From Pneumocystis sp. 'macacae' (Eukaryota > Ascomycota > Pneumocystomycetes > Pneumocystales > Pneumocystaceae): a DNA stretch of 64,000 nucleotides. Shown here in pieces: positions 54,801 to 63,110 of this stretch. Both the position numbers and the translations under genes were made by a program. The notes under the pieces are model-generated. The model worked only from the letters and a program-made list of their open reading frames with translations, did not search any database and was not told the DNA's origin. The stretch spans positions 421,011 through 485,010 of the forward strand of contig CM030729.1 of the NCBI GenBank assembly GCA_018127085.1, given 5' to 3'. Each line of letters begins with the position of its first letter. Position 1 is the stretch's first letter.

Positions 54801-54867
54801 GAAGATGACAGGGTGGAGTGTAATGAAGGGTTTCTTGTTGGGAATGGTTATTTCGATTATGATTTAG
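51853..54867 (+). CDS. msg: CRJE-type major surface glycoprotein gene, no leader and no ATG at the junction (silent donor)
   Basis: An open frame of 1004 codons if read from TTG 51853. The CRJE codes ARAVKRRAQ (51868-51894), with KRR as the expected kexin-type cleavage site after joining to a UCS leader. The usual ATG just before it is GCG (51865-51867), and no other early in-frame ATG exists. The body has Msg modules with paired cysteines (CKQQLKEYCKYLKK, CKEELKKVCLELSGESDEL, CRTLESDCLYLEGQG, CKELEKKCKDLGPDSRE, CKTTLDGYCTEWKKATNSL), then T/S-rich TSTYTSTSTSTSTFTSTVT, then KPTKCTTGDEAGD and a GPI-type hydrophobic end (MKGFLLGMVISIMI). Expression would require transfer to the UCS site. Confidence 0.93.
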   Translation: MARGAARAVKRRAQQAQSDGIDEDHILALILKKDNLEETPCKQQLKEYCKYLKKIDEKFTVYPKLEEICKDEDVKKCKDLKTNVDKKRDSFKTKLQQASGKPISQLTKEDCLHQKECLFLEDAYPNELKENCNKLRVNCYQKKRKEVAEDALLRALSGSLKQEDSCKEELKKVCLELSGESDELTVLCFDEQTCGSLIAKKESICESLKNELKDLEKKDGLETKCLPLLKKCYFYSTDCNDKDKPQCEKLKSSCEEKGIIYEKPGSDFEPTRPGLTVTEEIELQELYEEAAKEGVYIRRPPTRDATELLLLLSQSSSKSDIKEKCKEVLEEKCKDLKEHGLLKGFCDESTNKTSNNGTEECDNLQKKQMTSITTLTTKIENAFLVSTGRNTIGWHDLPIFLSEKDCRTLESDCLYLEGQGPTDKPCSNLRAACYKRGLYAVANEALQSELRGSLQGSNPTWFDDLQKKLVKACKELKEQSDELFVLCMDPKSTALTLSTDLRMRAVYLQELLNEKRDFPTRKDCKELEKKCKDLGPDSREIGWPCHTLNQHCNRLRSAEQLEEELLKEKIKGLDEFDSCLKKLGERCNTWSRRRDRFALACLAQNVTCRIITKSVKSKCAALDGHMKTEKVVEKAKENNGEKENICTNWMPYCSKFMSSCENLVTNGEENCKKLEKECETVIKRLELEEKVVAELKGHLKTEDECKTTLDGYCTEWKKATNSLKTLCTDNNGKNNDTKVREELCKKLVQQVKKRCPELKEKLTEAKEVLVKKEKEYKDIKKKAEEAIDAANLILSVTKTAGNKEENKTAAAAVANNEKQFKLVRRDAPAKVHVTEKEFKAFDLVSQALSLYVELKEICDDSVKKCGFKGECPQCEDACGEINTICLKLEPLKVKEHEVHTETKTETTTTTKIVGQGGKTEDVEKCTSIQTTDTWVTKTSTYTSTSTSTSTFTSTVTLTSTRRCKPTKCTTGDEAGDVTPSGGLKMTGWSVMKGFLLGMVISIMI
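51865..51894 (+). other. CRJE, conserved recombination junction element (ATG lost), copy 1
   Basis: GCGGCGCGGGCGGTTAAGAG and the following GCGGGCGCAG. It differs from copy 2 at the start codon (GCG for ATG), in the Val codon (GTT for GTC) and in the Gln codon (CAG for CAA). CRJE is the established junction at which msg genes join the single UCS expression site. Confidence 0.9.
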
Positions 54868-54965
54868 AGAGCAAATGGACATGGTTTGGGACTGCATGTA
54901 TATTAAGGAACAATTGACATGAAGTGCATTTAACGAGACGTATTCTCGCGTAGTCTGCCCGTATT
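54868..54965 (+). other. Conserved 3' flank of CRJE-type Msg gene, copy 1
   Basis: Contains ATGGTTTGGGAC, GCATGTATATT and AAGTGCATTTAACG in the same order as the flank of the 55226 gene (58260-58320), so the repeated unit extends past the stop codon. It may include the polyadenylation signal. Confidence 0.65.
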
Positions 54966-55034
54966 TTCATCTACTTGTGTCCTTTATGTCCATTCACCGC
55001 GTCTTTTATCTTCATTTATCATAATTTAATTTTC

Positions 55035-55089
55035 GCGTTTACCCCGCGTTTACCCCGCGTTTACCCCGCGTTTACCCCACATTTACCCC
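55035..55089. repeat. GCGTTTACCCC tandem repeat (five units)
   Basis: Four units of GCGTTTACCCC followed by one ACATTTACCCC, then ACACAAATTTT. It lies between the two CRJE genes and directly before the palindrome block. Shorter versions are at 51698 and 58471, and an inverted version at 58594. Confidence 0.92.
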
Positions 55090-55105
55090 ACACAAATTTT
55101 AGTTA

Positions 55106-55237
55106 TGTCACGTGACACCAGAGATAACAAGGGGCACACTGACACTACGTTTATCTCACGGTTGGTCTCTCCGTGAAAGCTCAAGATGACCCGGCAAACT
55201 CGGCTTTCAGGTCGTCGGTCAGAATTTGGCGCGGGGG
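55106..55237 (+). promoter_or_regulatory. Conserved block upstream of CRJE with 12-bp palindrome, copy 2
   Basis: Same order of elements as copy 1: TGTCACGTGACA (55106-55117), GGGGCACACTGACACTACG, TTTATCTCACGGTTGGTC, CCGTGAAAGCTC, ACCCGGCAAACTCGG, then TTTGGCGCGGGGG at the CRJE edge. Differences from copy 1 are single bases plus a two- or three-base insertion near 55126. Confidence 0.75.
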
Positions 55238-58200
55238 ATGGCGCGGGCGGTCAAGAGGCGGGCGCAAGTAGTGCAAGGAATATATGAAGAGGAAGAGATT
55301 CTTTTGGCTTTAATTGTTAAAAAAGATTATAATGATAAAAATAAATGCAAAACTGGCTTGGAAGAATACTGTGGGAGTTTCAAAAATTTAAAATTAAATC
55401 TGGAAGAAATACATGTAAAATTGGGAAGTTTATGTGAAAACCAAAAGGCAGAAGAAAAATGTACAGGATTGAAAGATAAGGTTCAAGGAAAATGCACTAC
55501 ATTTAAAGCAAAGCTTGATAAAGAAGTTGGGAAAGCTATTTCAGAATTAACATATGAGGATTGCAAAAAACATGAACAGCAATGCCTGTTTTTGGAAGGA
55601 GCATGTCCTGACAAGCTTAAAGATAATTGTATTGAGTTAAGAAATAAATGTTACCAGAAGAAGCGTGAAGAGGTAGCAGAGGACGCTCTTTTGAGGGCAC
55701 TTAGGGAAGAAGATTTTATAAAAGAAGATGATTGTAAAAATAAATTAAAGGAATATTGTCTAGAATTAAGTAAAGAAAGTAATGAATTAATGAAAAAATG
55801 CATTAATATTGACTATACGTGGGAATCACTGAAAAAAAAGGCTGAAAGTAAATGTGAAAACTTGAAAAGAACAATAAAGGCATCACTCTCAAACATTGAT
55901 AATGAAATATGTTTGTCATTGCTTGAAGAATGTTATTTTCACGAGAAAAGTTGCAAAGACACAAAAAAACCAGACTGCGACAAACTTTTAAAGGAATGTC
56001 AAAAGAAGGTTACTTATATACCACCTGGTTCAGATTTTAATCCCACGGAACCAGAGGCTACATTAGTAGAAAAAATAGGATTGAAAGGGCTTTACGAAGA
56101 AGCGATAACGCATGGGGTTCTAATCGGAAAAGCACCAGAAAGAGATATTCTTGATTTATTATTGTTGTTATTAGGAAAGACTGCGTTTGATGAAAATCAG
56201 TGCAAAACTACACTCACAGGTAAATGCAAATCTATTGAACATCTTGGAGAGAGTATAAAAAAATTATGTGACAATACAACTGAATATGCAAATAAATGTA
56301 AAGAATTAGATAAAGAGTTTAAAAAAGAAACAAACAGTCTTACAATAAAGATTCAGAATAAACACTTTGAAGAGAATGAAATTACATTGTGGAGCGAAAT
56401 AACAAATTTTCTTACTGAAGATGACTGCATAGGATTGCAATCAGACTGTTTTTATTTCGAAAATCAAAATTCTTTTGAAAAGCCATGCAAAAACATTAAG
56501 GCAGCGTGTTATAAAAAGGGACTTAATGCATTAGCAAATGAAGCATTACAGGAGAGGCTGCGAGGGAAATTTTATGATGAAATTGGGAGACTACCTCAAA
56601 AATTCTATAAGGATTTATTAGAAGTATGTGTAGAGTTGAAAAACAAAAATAAAGAACTGTTTATGTTATGTATTCAGCCAGAAGAAGCAATCGTTGTATT
56701 ATCAACAGATTTGTATATAAAGACGAGCATACTGCAAGACCACCTGAACGAGAACCGGGATCTTCCGACGAGGCAGCACTGCACAGAATTACTGAAGAAG
56801 TGCGAAGACTTGGGGCAAGACTCGAGGGAAATTGAGTGGCCCTGCCGGACGCTGAGGCATCACTGCGCAAGGCTGGGCGTTGCGGAGCACCTGGAGGAGG
56901 TCTTGTTGCAGGAGAAGGTCAATGACCTGGATAAGTTTGAGTCGTGCGTAGAAACACTGAGAGGGCGATGCAGTGGGTGGGGGAGACGGGGGAGGACGCG
57001 GTACGCGCTTGGGTGTGTCGCGCCGAACGCCACCTGCACGTACCTCACGGGGAGTGTGGGCGCGAAGTGCGCCGTGCTGGGTGGGCGTATACAAACAGAA
57101 GGTATTATCGCTAAAGCAAATGAGCAAACTACAAAGGAAGCAACATGTAGGCGTTGGATGCCGTTTTGCAATAAGTTTATGTCGAGCTGTGGAAATTTGA
57201 CAGCTACTGAGAATAAATATTGTAAAGGACTTAAAGAGGAATGCAAAACAGTCATTAGACAGCTGGAATTGGAAGAGGAAGTAATATATGAACTAAAGGG
57301 AAGTTTGAAAACAGAAGGAGAATGTAAAACAGAACTTGAAAAATACTGCACACAATGGAAGAACGCAACCAATGGACTTCAAGCTTTGTGCACAAGTGAA
57401 GAAAAAGGAAAAAATGATGACGCTAAAGTTAGGGAAGAGCTCTGCCAGAGATTGGTGGAAGAAGTCAAGAAGCGATGCCCTGGGCTAACAAAAAGGCTCA
57501 CAGAAGCCAGCAAAGAACTTGAAGAGAAAGGAAAAGAGTATGAAGATATTAAAAAGAAGGCAGTAGAAGCGATGGGAAAAGCAAATCTTATTTTATCTAA
57601 AACGAAAACATCGGATAGTAAGGCAGAAAGTCAAGCAGCAGCACCAGCAGCAGTACCAGCAGTATCTAATACAGGAAAAAATGCAGTACAGTTTAAACTT
57701 GTAAGAAGAAATGCAGCAGCAAAGGCACACATCACAGAGAAGGAGTTAGAGGCATTTGATTTGGTGTCACAGGCGTTTGGTTTGTATGTAGAGTTGAAGG
57801 AGGAGTGTCACGACCTACTGAAGGGATGTGGGTTCAGAAAAGAATGTGAAGGATGTAAAGATGCGTGCGAAAAAATAGATGGAATATGTTCGAAGGTGAA
57901 GCCATTGGAGGTGACGGAGCACAAGGTAGAGACATCAACGACGACGACGACGACGACGACGACAACAACGATAGTTGGATCAGACGCAGGAAAAGCAGGA
58001 ACTGAGCAGTGCACATCAATTAGAACGACAGACACGTGGGTCACACACACATCGACGCACACAAGCACATCGACGTCCACGTCGACGACGACATCGACGG
58101 TGACGCTGACGTCGACCCGGCGGTGCAAGCCGACGAGGTGCACGACAGGGGACGAGGCAGGCGAGGTGAAGCCGAGTGGGGGGCTGAAGATGAGTGGGTG

Positions 58201-58252
58201 GGGAGTCATGAAGGGGGTGTTGTTGGGGATGATGATTTCGGTTATGATTTAG
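55226..58252 (+). CDS. msg: CRJE-type major surface glycoprotein gene (silent donor), ATG present at the junction
   Basis: An open frame to TAG at 58250; the conventional start is ATG 55238 in MARAVKRRAQ, giving about 1004 residues. Paralogue of the 51853 gene with the same module order: CKTGLEEYCGSFKN, CKKHEQQCLFLEGACP, CKNKLKEYCLELSKESNEL, CIGLQSDCFYFENQN, CTELLKKCEDLGQDSRE, CVETLRGRCSGWG, CKTELEKYCTQWKNATNGL, then FKLVRRNAAAKAHITEKELE, a poly-Thr run, TSTHTSTSTSTSTTTSTVT, KPTRCTTGDEAGE and a GPI-type end (MKGVLLGMMISVMI). No signal peptide; the leader would come from the UCS. The stretch 56736-57090 is strikingly GC-rich against its surroundings, suggesting a recombined segment. It is the most telomere-proximal gene seen. 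Confidence 0.93.
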   Translation: MARGMARAVKRRAQVVQGIYEEEEILLALIVKKDYNDKNKCKTGLEEYCGSFKNLKLNLEEIHVKLGSLCENQKAEEKCTGLKDKVQGKCTTFKAKLDKEVGKAISELTYEDCKKHEQQCLFLEGACPDKLKDNCIELRNKCYQKKREEVAEDALLRALREEDFIKEDDCKNKLKEYCLELSKESNELMKKCINIDYTWESLKKKAESKCENLKRTIKASLSNIDNEICLSLLEECYFHEKSCKDTKKPDCDKLLKECQKKVTYIPPGSDFNPTEPEATLVEKIGLKGLYEEAITHGVLIGKAPERDILDLLLLLLGKTAFDENQCKTTLTGKCKSIEHLGESIKKLCDNTTEYANKCKELDKEFKKETNSLTIKIQNKHFEENEITLWSEITNFLTEDDCIGLQSDCFYFENQNSFEKPCKNIKAACYKKGLNALANEALQERLRGKFYDEIGRLPQKFYKDLLEVCVELKNKNKELFMLCIQPEEAIVVLSTDLYIKTSILQDHLNENRDLPTRQHCTELLKKCEDLGQDSREIEWPCRTLRHHCARLGVAEHLEEVLLQEKVNDLDKFESCVETLRGRCSGWGRRGRTRYALGCVAPNATCTYLTGSVGAKCAVLGGRIQTEGIIAKANEQTTKEATCRRWMPFCNKFMSSCGNLTATENKYCKGLKEECKTVIRQLELEEEVIYELKGSLKTEGECKTELEKYCTQWKNATNGLQALCTSEEKGKNDDAKVREELCQRLVEEVKKRCPGLTKRLTEASKELEEKGKEYEDIKKKAVEAMGKANLILSKTKTSDSKAESQAAAPAAVPAVSNTGKNAVQFKLVRRNAAAKAHITEKELEAFDLVSQAFGLYVELKEECHDLLKGCGFRKECEGCKDACEKIDGICSKVKPLEVTEHKVETSTTTTTTTTTTTIVGSDAGKAGTEQCTSIRTTDTWVTHTSTHTSTSTSTSTTTSTVTLTSTRRCKPTRCTTGDEAGEVKPSGGLKMSGWGVMKGVLLGMMISVMI
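55238..55267 (+). other. CRJE, conserved recombination junction element, copy 2
   Basis: ATGGCGCGGGCGGTCAAGAG plus GCGGGCGCAA, coding MARAVKRRAQ. The KRR dibasic site fits removal of the UCS-derived leader by a kexin-like protease. Confidence 0.93.
57936..57972 (+). repeat. ACG trinucleotide microsatellite coding poly-threonine
   Basis: About nine ACG/ACA units coding consecutive Thr in the T/S-rich stalk of the 55226 gene. The matching site in the 51853 gene (about 54565) is shorter, so the run varies between paralogues. Confidence 0.85.
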
Positions 58253-58335
58253 AAATGGGTAAATATGGTTTGGGACGGGCATGTATATTTAGGGAATAAT
58301 AAGTGCATTTTACCGGGACGCTCTCCCCGCACCTC
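58253..58335 (+). other. Conserved 3' flank of CRJE-type Msg gene, copy 2
   Basis: ATGGTTTGGGAC, GCATGTATATT, AGGGAA and AAGTGCATTTTACCGGGACG match the order found after the 51853 gene. Confidence 0.65.
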
Positions 58336-58470
58336 GTAGTGTGCACGTCAGCCTCCCCCGCACTGTGTAGCCCGCTCTTGCACTGAATGTGTGCTGTGTG
58401 CGCGTTGGATGCGCGTTAGATGCGTGTGGGCGTGTTTTGGACGCGCGTGTTTGCCCGAAATTAGTCCGAA

Positions 58471-58620
58471 ATTACCCCGCATTTACCCCGCAAAAAAATA
58501 AAATTTGTGTGGGGCAGGGCCGATAAGAGAGGGGGAGGGCGGCTACCCCGCATTTGTGGCCGAAAACGGAAACGCCCCCACCGAAAAAAGCAGAATTTGT
58601 GTGGGGTAAGTGTGGGGTAA
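58471..58620. repeat. TTTACCCC repeat, direct and inverted copies
   Basis: Direct units ATTACCCCGC and ATTTACCCCGC at 58471-58491. Then, at 58594-58620, AATTTGTGTGGGGTAAG plus TGTGGGGTAA, the reverse complement of the 55080-55105 motif with one mismatch. A partial inverted copy, AATTTGTGTGGGG, also occurs at about 58503-58516. Confidence 0.85.
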
Positions 58621-59539
58621 GGCAGAGGAGAGGGTGAGGGTGAGGGGGGGCAGATAAGGAATAATGCGTCGATGTTTGCACGGGATTTGCGTTGATTTCG
58701 ACTCAATTTTGCAGTAGTATGTTAGAGTTGAAATTTTTCTGGACAAAAAATGAGCACACAGTTGAGGTTGAGGTGGATAGGGGGGGTTGGGCGCAAGAAG
58801 GGGACTGGAATTGAGTGGCAGTCTCTGCACAGATCTTGGAACACACAAAGCTGGAAAGTGGTTGGGGTGTGCACGGTGCAGATAAGGCAGGGTAAGAGGT
58901 GGAGATGGAGCTGGGTAACAGAGTAAAAGATAAAACAAAAGAAGTAGAAGCAGAATTAAGTGTAGATCAGACTTAGATTAGTTTTGAGAAGAAAAAGAAT
59001 AGAATTTCCTTGTAAACCAAAAGCAAGAATTGGTAAGCAGAGTTGGAGTGGTGGGTGAAGGGTGAAAATAAAAGAAATAAGAAGTAGATGTGGGAGTGAG
59101 TGAGTGTTAGACTCAGATTTAGGCTAGAATTAACTCGTATTTAAGAAATAAAGAACAAAAAGTTTTTTCGAGCAGATCAAAAGTACAAGAGAATTGATGA
59201 GGTGGAGTAGATAACGAGTAAAGGGAAAAAATACAAGATAAAAACTAGGAGCAGAGATTAGGTTGAAATTAAGCGTAGAATTAGACTAGATTCAGAAAGG
59301 GGAAGAATAGGATAAAAATTTTTTTCAGATCAAAAGTAGAAGAATGAGGTGGAAATGAGACGATAGTGGGTAAAGATAAAATACGAGATAATTAAAAGCA
59401 AAAATCAGATTGGATTGCGTTTAGAAGTGGGTTTAGATTGGAGTTGGAGGGAGAAAGAATAGAGTAAAAAGCTTTTTTCTTGTAAACAAAAAACGAAGAA
59501 CTGATGAGGTGGAGAGGAGTACGAGATGACGAGGCGAGC

Positions 59540-61165
59540 GTGTGCACCAAGCAGTAAGGTAGAAGGTGTGCACGAAGCACCAAGATAGAGGTAGGGTGGG
59601 GAGGGGGGTCGGGTGTGAAAAAAATGTGTACGGTGCAAATAAGGTTGGTGTGCACCAAGCAGCTAGTAGCAGTTAGGAGGGAGGGGAGAGGGGGAGGGGA
59701 GAGGGGGAGGGGAGGTGAGGTAGAGGGGTATAAGTGCGTGTGCGCGGTGCTGATAAGGTGAGGTGTGCACTCTGCTGAGATAAGGGGAGGTGGATGAGGT
59801 GGAGGTAGAGGTAGAGATGGAGAGTAGGAGTAACAAGATAGAAGAAGTAGAAGTAGAAGTAGAAATTAGATTAGTTCTAAAAATAGATTAAGAATAAAAA
59901 GAGTTTTTTTGTAAACCAAAAATAAGAAAATTGGTGGAAGGTAGAGTTAGAGGTGGTGGATGGAAGATAAAAATACAAGTAGGAATGAGTGAATATTAGA
60001 TTAGACTTGGATTTGAATTAGAATTAAAGAGAAATGAAAAATAAAAATAATTTTTTGTAAATCAAGACTAGGAGAGTTGGAAGGTGTAGATAAGGTAAAT
60101 AAGAAAATAAGAACAGCAGGAGATAAGGGGTAGAAGTAAAAATTGGATTGAAATTGAGGATAGAATTGGAATAGACTTAAGGAGAGATGAAAAATAAAAT
60201 AATTTTTTTTTTGTAAATTAAGGATGAATAAGAAATGAGGTGAGTAGGAGAGGGTCTACAGGAGGCAGCGAGGTGAGTGTGTGCGCCAAGCAGCAAGGTA
60301 TGAGGTGTGCACCAAGCAGTAAGGTAGGAGGTGTGTGCACAAAGTAGCGAGGTAGGGTGGGGGAGGGAGGAGGTACGAGAGGTGTGCGGTAGAGATAGGG
60401 TGGGAAGAAGGGGTGCACCAAGTATGAGTAGGGGGAGGTAGGGAAGGTGAGGGGAAGGTGGGGAGGGGGTACAAGTGCGTGTGCGCGGTGCAGAAAGGTA
60501 GGGTGTGCAGTGTGCTGATAAGAGGAGGTGGGGAGGGAGGTAGAAGTGGAGGTGCTAAGTAAAAGATAGGACTAAGAGAATAGAATAGAAGAAGAAATTA
60601 GATTTAGCTTAGAATTAGACTAGTTTCAAGGGGAGAAAAAATAAAATTTTTTTTTAAACTAAAAATAAGACTTGATAAGAAGAGCAGAGGTGGTAGGTGA
60701 AAGATAAAAATGAAAGAGAAAAGAAGTAGAAGTGGATATTAAATTGGACTTAGGTTTGGGTTAGAATTAAAAAGAGATGAAGGGTAAAAAGAATTTTTTG
60801 TAAACTAAGAGCAAGAAAGTTAGAGGTTGAGATAAAATAGACAAGAAAACAGGAAGCACAGGAAATAAGGAGTAGGGGGAAGGATTAGATTGAATTGCGT
60901 TTAAAAGTAGATTTAGATTAGAGTTAGAAGGAGAAAGAATGGAATAATTTTTTTTTTGTAAATAAAAAATGAAGAACAAGGTAGGAAGTAGGAGAGGGTC
61001 TCAAGAGATAGCAAGGTATGAGGTGTGCACCAAATATAGCGAGGTGGGTGTGCACCAAGCAATGAGGGGGTGTCTACGACGTAAGATGGGGGAGGGTGGG
61101 GGAGGTTGGATGTGAAAAAAGTGTGTACCGAGGAGATGAGAGTGTGCACCAAGCAGTTAGTGGGA
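59540..61165. repeat. GTGTGCACCAAGCAG minisatellite family
   Basis: Copies near 59551, 59575 (CACGAAGCACC variant), 59649, 60275, 60305, 60410, 61023, 61048 and 61142; later variants near 63384, 63419 and 63450. Each contains GTGCAC or a near variant. They cluster at the head of each 740-bp unit. Confidence 0.85.
59675..59716 (+). repeat. G-run cluster with G-quadruplex potential
   Basis: Six or more GGGG/GGGGG runs separated by one to three purines on the top strand. A similar cluster is at about 60427-60470. Confidence 0.75.
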
Positions 61166-61639
61166 AGTAGGGAGGTGAGGAGGGGTAGGAGAGGGGGAGA
61201 AGTGGGGGTACAAGTGCATGTGCGCCGTAGATAAGGTAGGGTGTGCAGTGTGCAGATAAGAGGAGGCGGTGAAGTGGGTGGTAGTGGAGATAAGAAGTGA
61301 TGGGGTAAAAAACAAGAGTACAAAAGTAGAAGTAGAAGTTAGATTTAGCTTAGAATTAGACTAGTTTTGAGAGTAGAGTAAAAAGAATTTTTTTGTAAAC
61401 CAAAAACCAAGAGTTAAGCAGAGTTGGAGGTAGTAGGTGAGTAAAGAGTAAAATATAAAAAGATAAAAAGTAGAAGTGGATGTTAGATTAGATTTAGATT
61501 TGGGTCAGATTTAGGTTGTATTTAAGAAGTAAAGAATAAAAAGAATTTTTTGTAAACCAGAAGTAGGAAAATTGCAAAGGTTGAGATAAGGTAGATAAGA
61601 AAACAGGAAGCATAAGAAATAAAGAGGAGATGCAAAAAT

Positions 61640-63110
61640 TAGATTAGAACGAGTTTAGAAGTAGATTTGGATTAGAGTTAGAGGGGAGTAAAAAATAAAG
61701 TATTTTTCGTGAATGAAGAGTGACGAGTAAGCAAGAATAAGTGAGAGGGTGGTGGTGAATAAAAAATAAAAAACACAAAGAAAAAAGAAGCAGACACGAA
61801 GATTAGATTGAATTGCGTTTAGAAGTGGGTTTAAATTAAAGTTAAAGAAGAGTAAAAAATAAAAAGAATTTCTTGTAAACTAAAAATGACGAATGAGTAG
61901 AAATGAGTAAGTAAAACAAGAGGTGGTGGACAAAAAATAAAAAACAAAAAAGATAAGAAGCAGAGGTGAATGTTAGATTAAAACGAGTTTAAAAGTGAGT
62001 TTAGACTAGAGTTAAAGAAGAATAAAAAATAAAGTATTTTTCATAAATAGAGTGACGAGTAGCTGGGCAGAAATAGGTGAATAGAAAGGGTGGTGGTGAA
62101 CAAAAAATAAAAACACCAAAAAATAAGAAGCAAAGGTGAATGTTAGATTGAAATTGAAAAGACAGTGTGAGTAGAAAGGGCATTGCGTGTAAAGGGGGTG
62201 GAGGTAAAGAGGAGTTGGTGAAAGTGAAGATAAGGTGAAGAATAAAACAAGAAGTATAAAAAATAGAAAGTAGAAGTGAATGTTAGATTGAATTGCGTTT
62301 AGGAGTGGGTTTAAATTGGAGTTAGAGGGGAGTAAAAAATAAAGTATTTTTTATAAATGAAAAATAAGTGACGAGTAAGCAAGAATAAATGAAGAAGGGG
62401 GTGGTGAATAAAAAACAGAAACACCAAAAAATAAAAAGCAAACACGAAAATTGAATTGAATTGTGTTTAGAAGTGGGTTTAGATCAGGGTTAGAGGGGAG
62501 CAAAGAATAAAGTATTTTTCGTGAATGAAGAACAAGTAACGAGTGAGCAAGAATGAGTAGAGAGGATGGTGGTGAATAAAAAATAAAAACAGAAAGAAAA
62601 AAGAAGCAAAAGTAAAAGTTAGATTGAGTTGAGAGTAGAATTGAATTAGTTTTAAAAATAAGTGGGTAAAAAGAATTTTCGTGAATGAAGAATAAGTGAT
62701 GCGTGAGCAGGAATAAATAAGTAGAGGATGGTGGTGAATAAAAAACAAAAAACAAAAGAAAAAAGAAGCAAACACAAAGATTAGATTGAATTGCGTTTAG
62801 AAGTGGGTTTAAATTAGAATTAAAGAAAAGTAAAAATAAAAAGAATTTCTTGAATTTCTTGTAAACTAAGAGTAAACGAAAAGTAAAAATTGCTAAGTAG
62901 AGGGTAGTGGTGGATAAAAAACAGAAACACCAAAAAATAAGAAGCAAACACAAAGATTACATTGAATTACGTTTAAAAGTAGATTTAGATTAGAGTTAGA
63001 GAGAAGTAAAAAATAAAAAGAATTTCTTGTAAACCAAGAGTAAACGAAAAGTAAAAATTGCTAAGTAGAGAGGATGGTGGTGAATAAAAAACAAAAAACA
63101 AAAGAGATAA
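61640..63110. repeat. About 165-bp tandem satellite
   Basis: The marker ATTGCGTTTAGAAG or a variant is at about 61653, 61817, 61987, 62297, 62465, 62795 and 62971; spacings are 164, 170, 310, 168, 330 and 176, i.e. one or two units of roughly 165 bp. Each unit continues with GTGGGTTTA, TTAGAGGGGAGTAAAAAATA, TATTTTTCGT and a GAGGGTGGTGGTGAATAAAA element. Degenerate units fill the double gaps near 62143 and 62625. Single copies also lie in the higher-order units (59420, 60899) and at 63856. Confidence 0.88.

Larger units (their letters stand above)
58740..61640. repeat. Subtelomeric higher-order repeat, about 740-bp units
   Basis: AAGTGCGTGTGCGCGGTGC recurs at 59732 and 60473, and a variant at 61212, spacings of 741 and 739 bp; a related GTGTGCACGGTGCAGATAAG lies near 58868. 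Each unit holds, in order, GTGTGCACCAAGCAG minisatellites, G-rich runs, the GCGCGGTGC element, GAGGTGGAGG purine DNA, a TTTTTTTGTAAACCAAAA element and a GTTAGATT element. The top strand is nearly all purine plus T, with few C. Confidence 0.85.

Noticed and set aside
57808..58282. Several antisense and shifted frames over the Thr-rich end of the last Msg gene (V/D-rich or R/H-rich)
   Set aside because: Products of the ACG/TCG repeats read in other frames; low complexity only.
58461..58938. Minus-strand frames rich in P, L and H just after the last Msg gene
   Set aside because: They arise from G-rich top-strand DNA without stops; no domain or splice pattern recognised.
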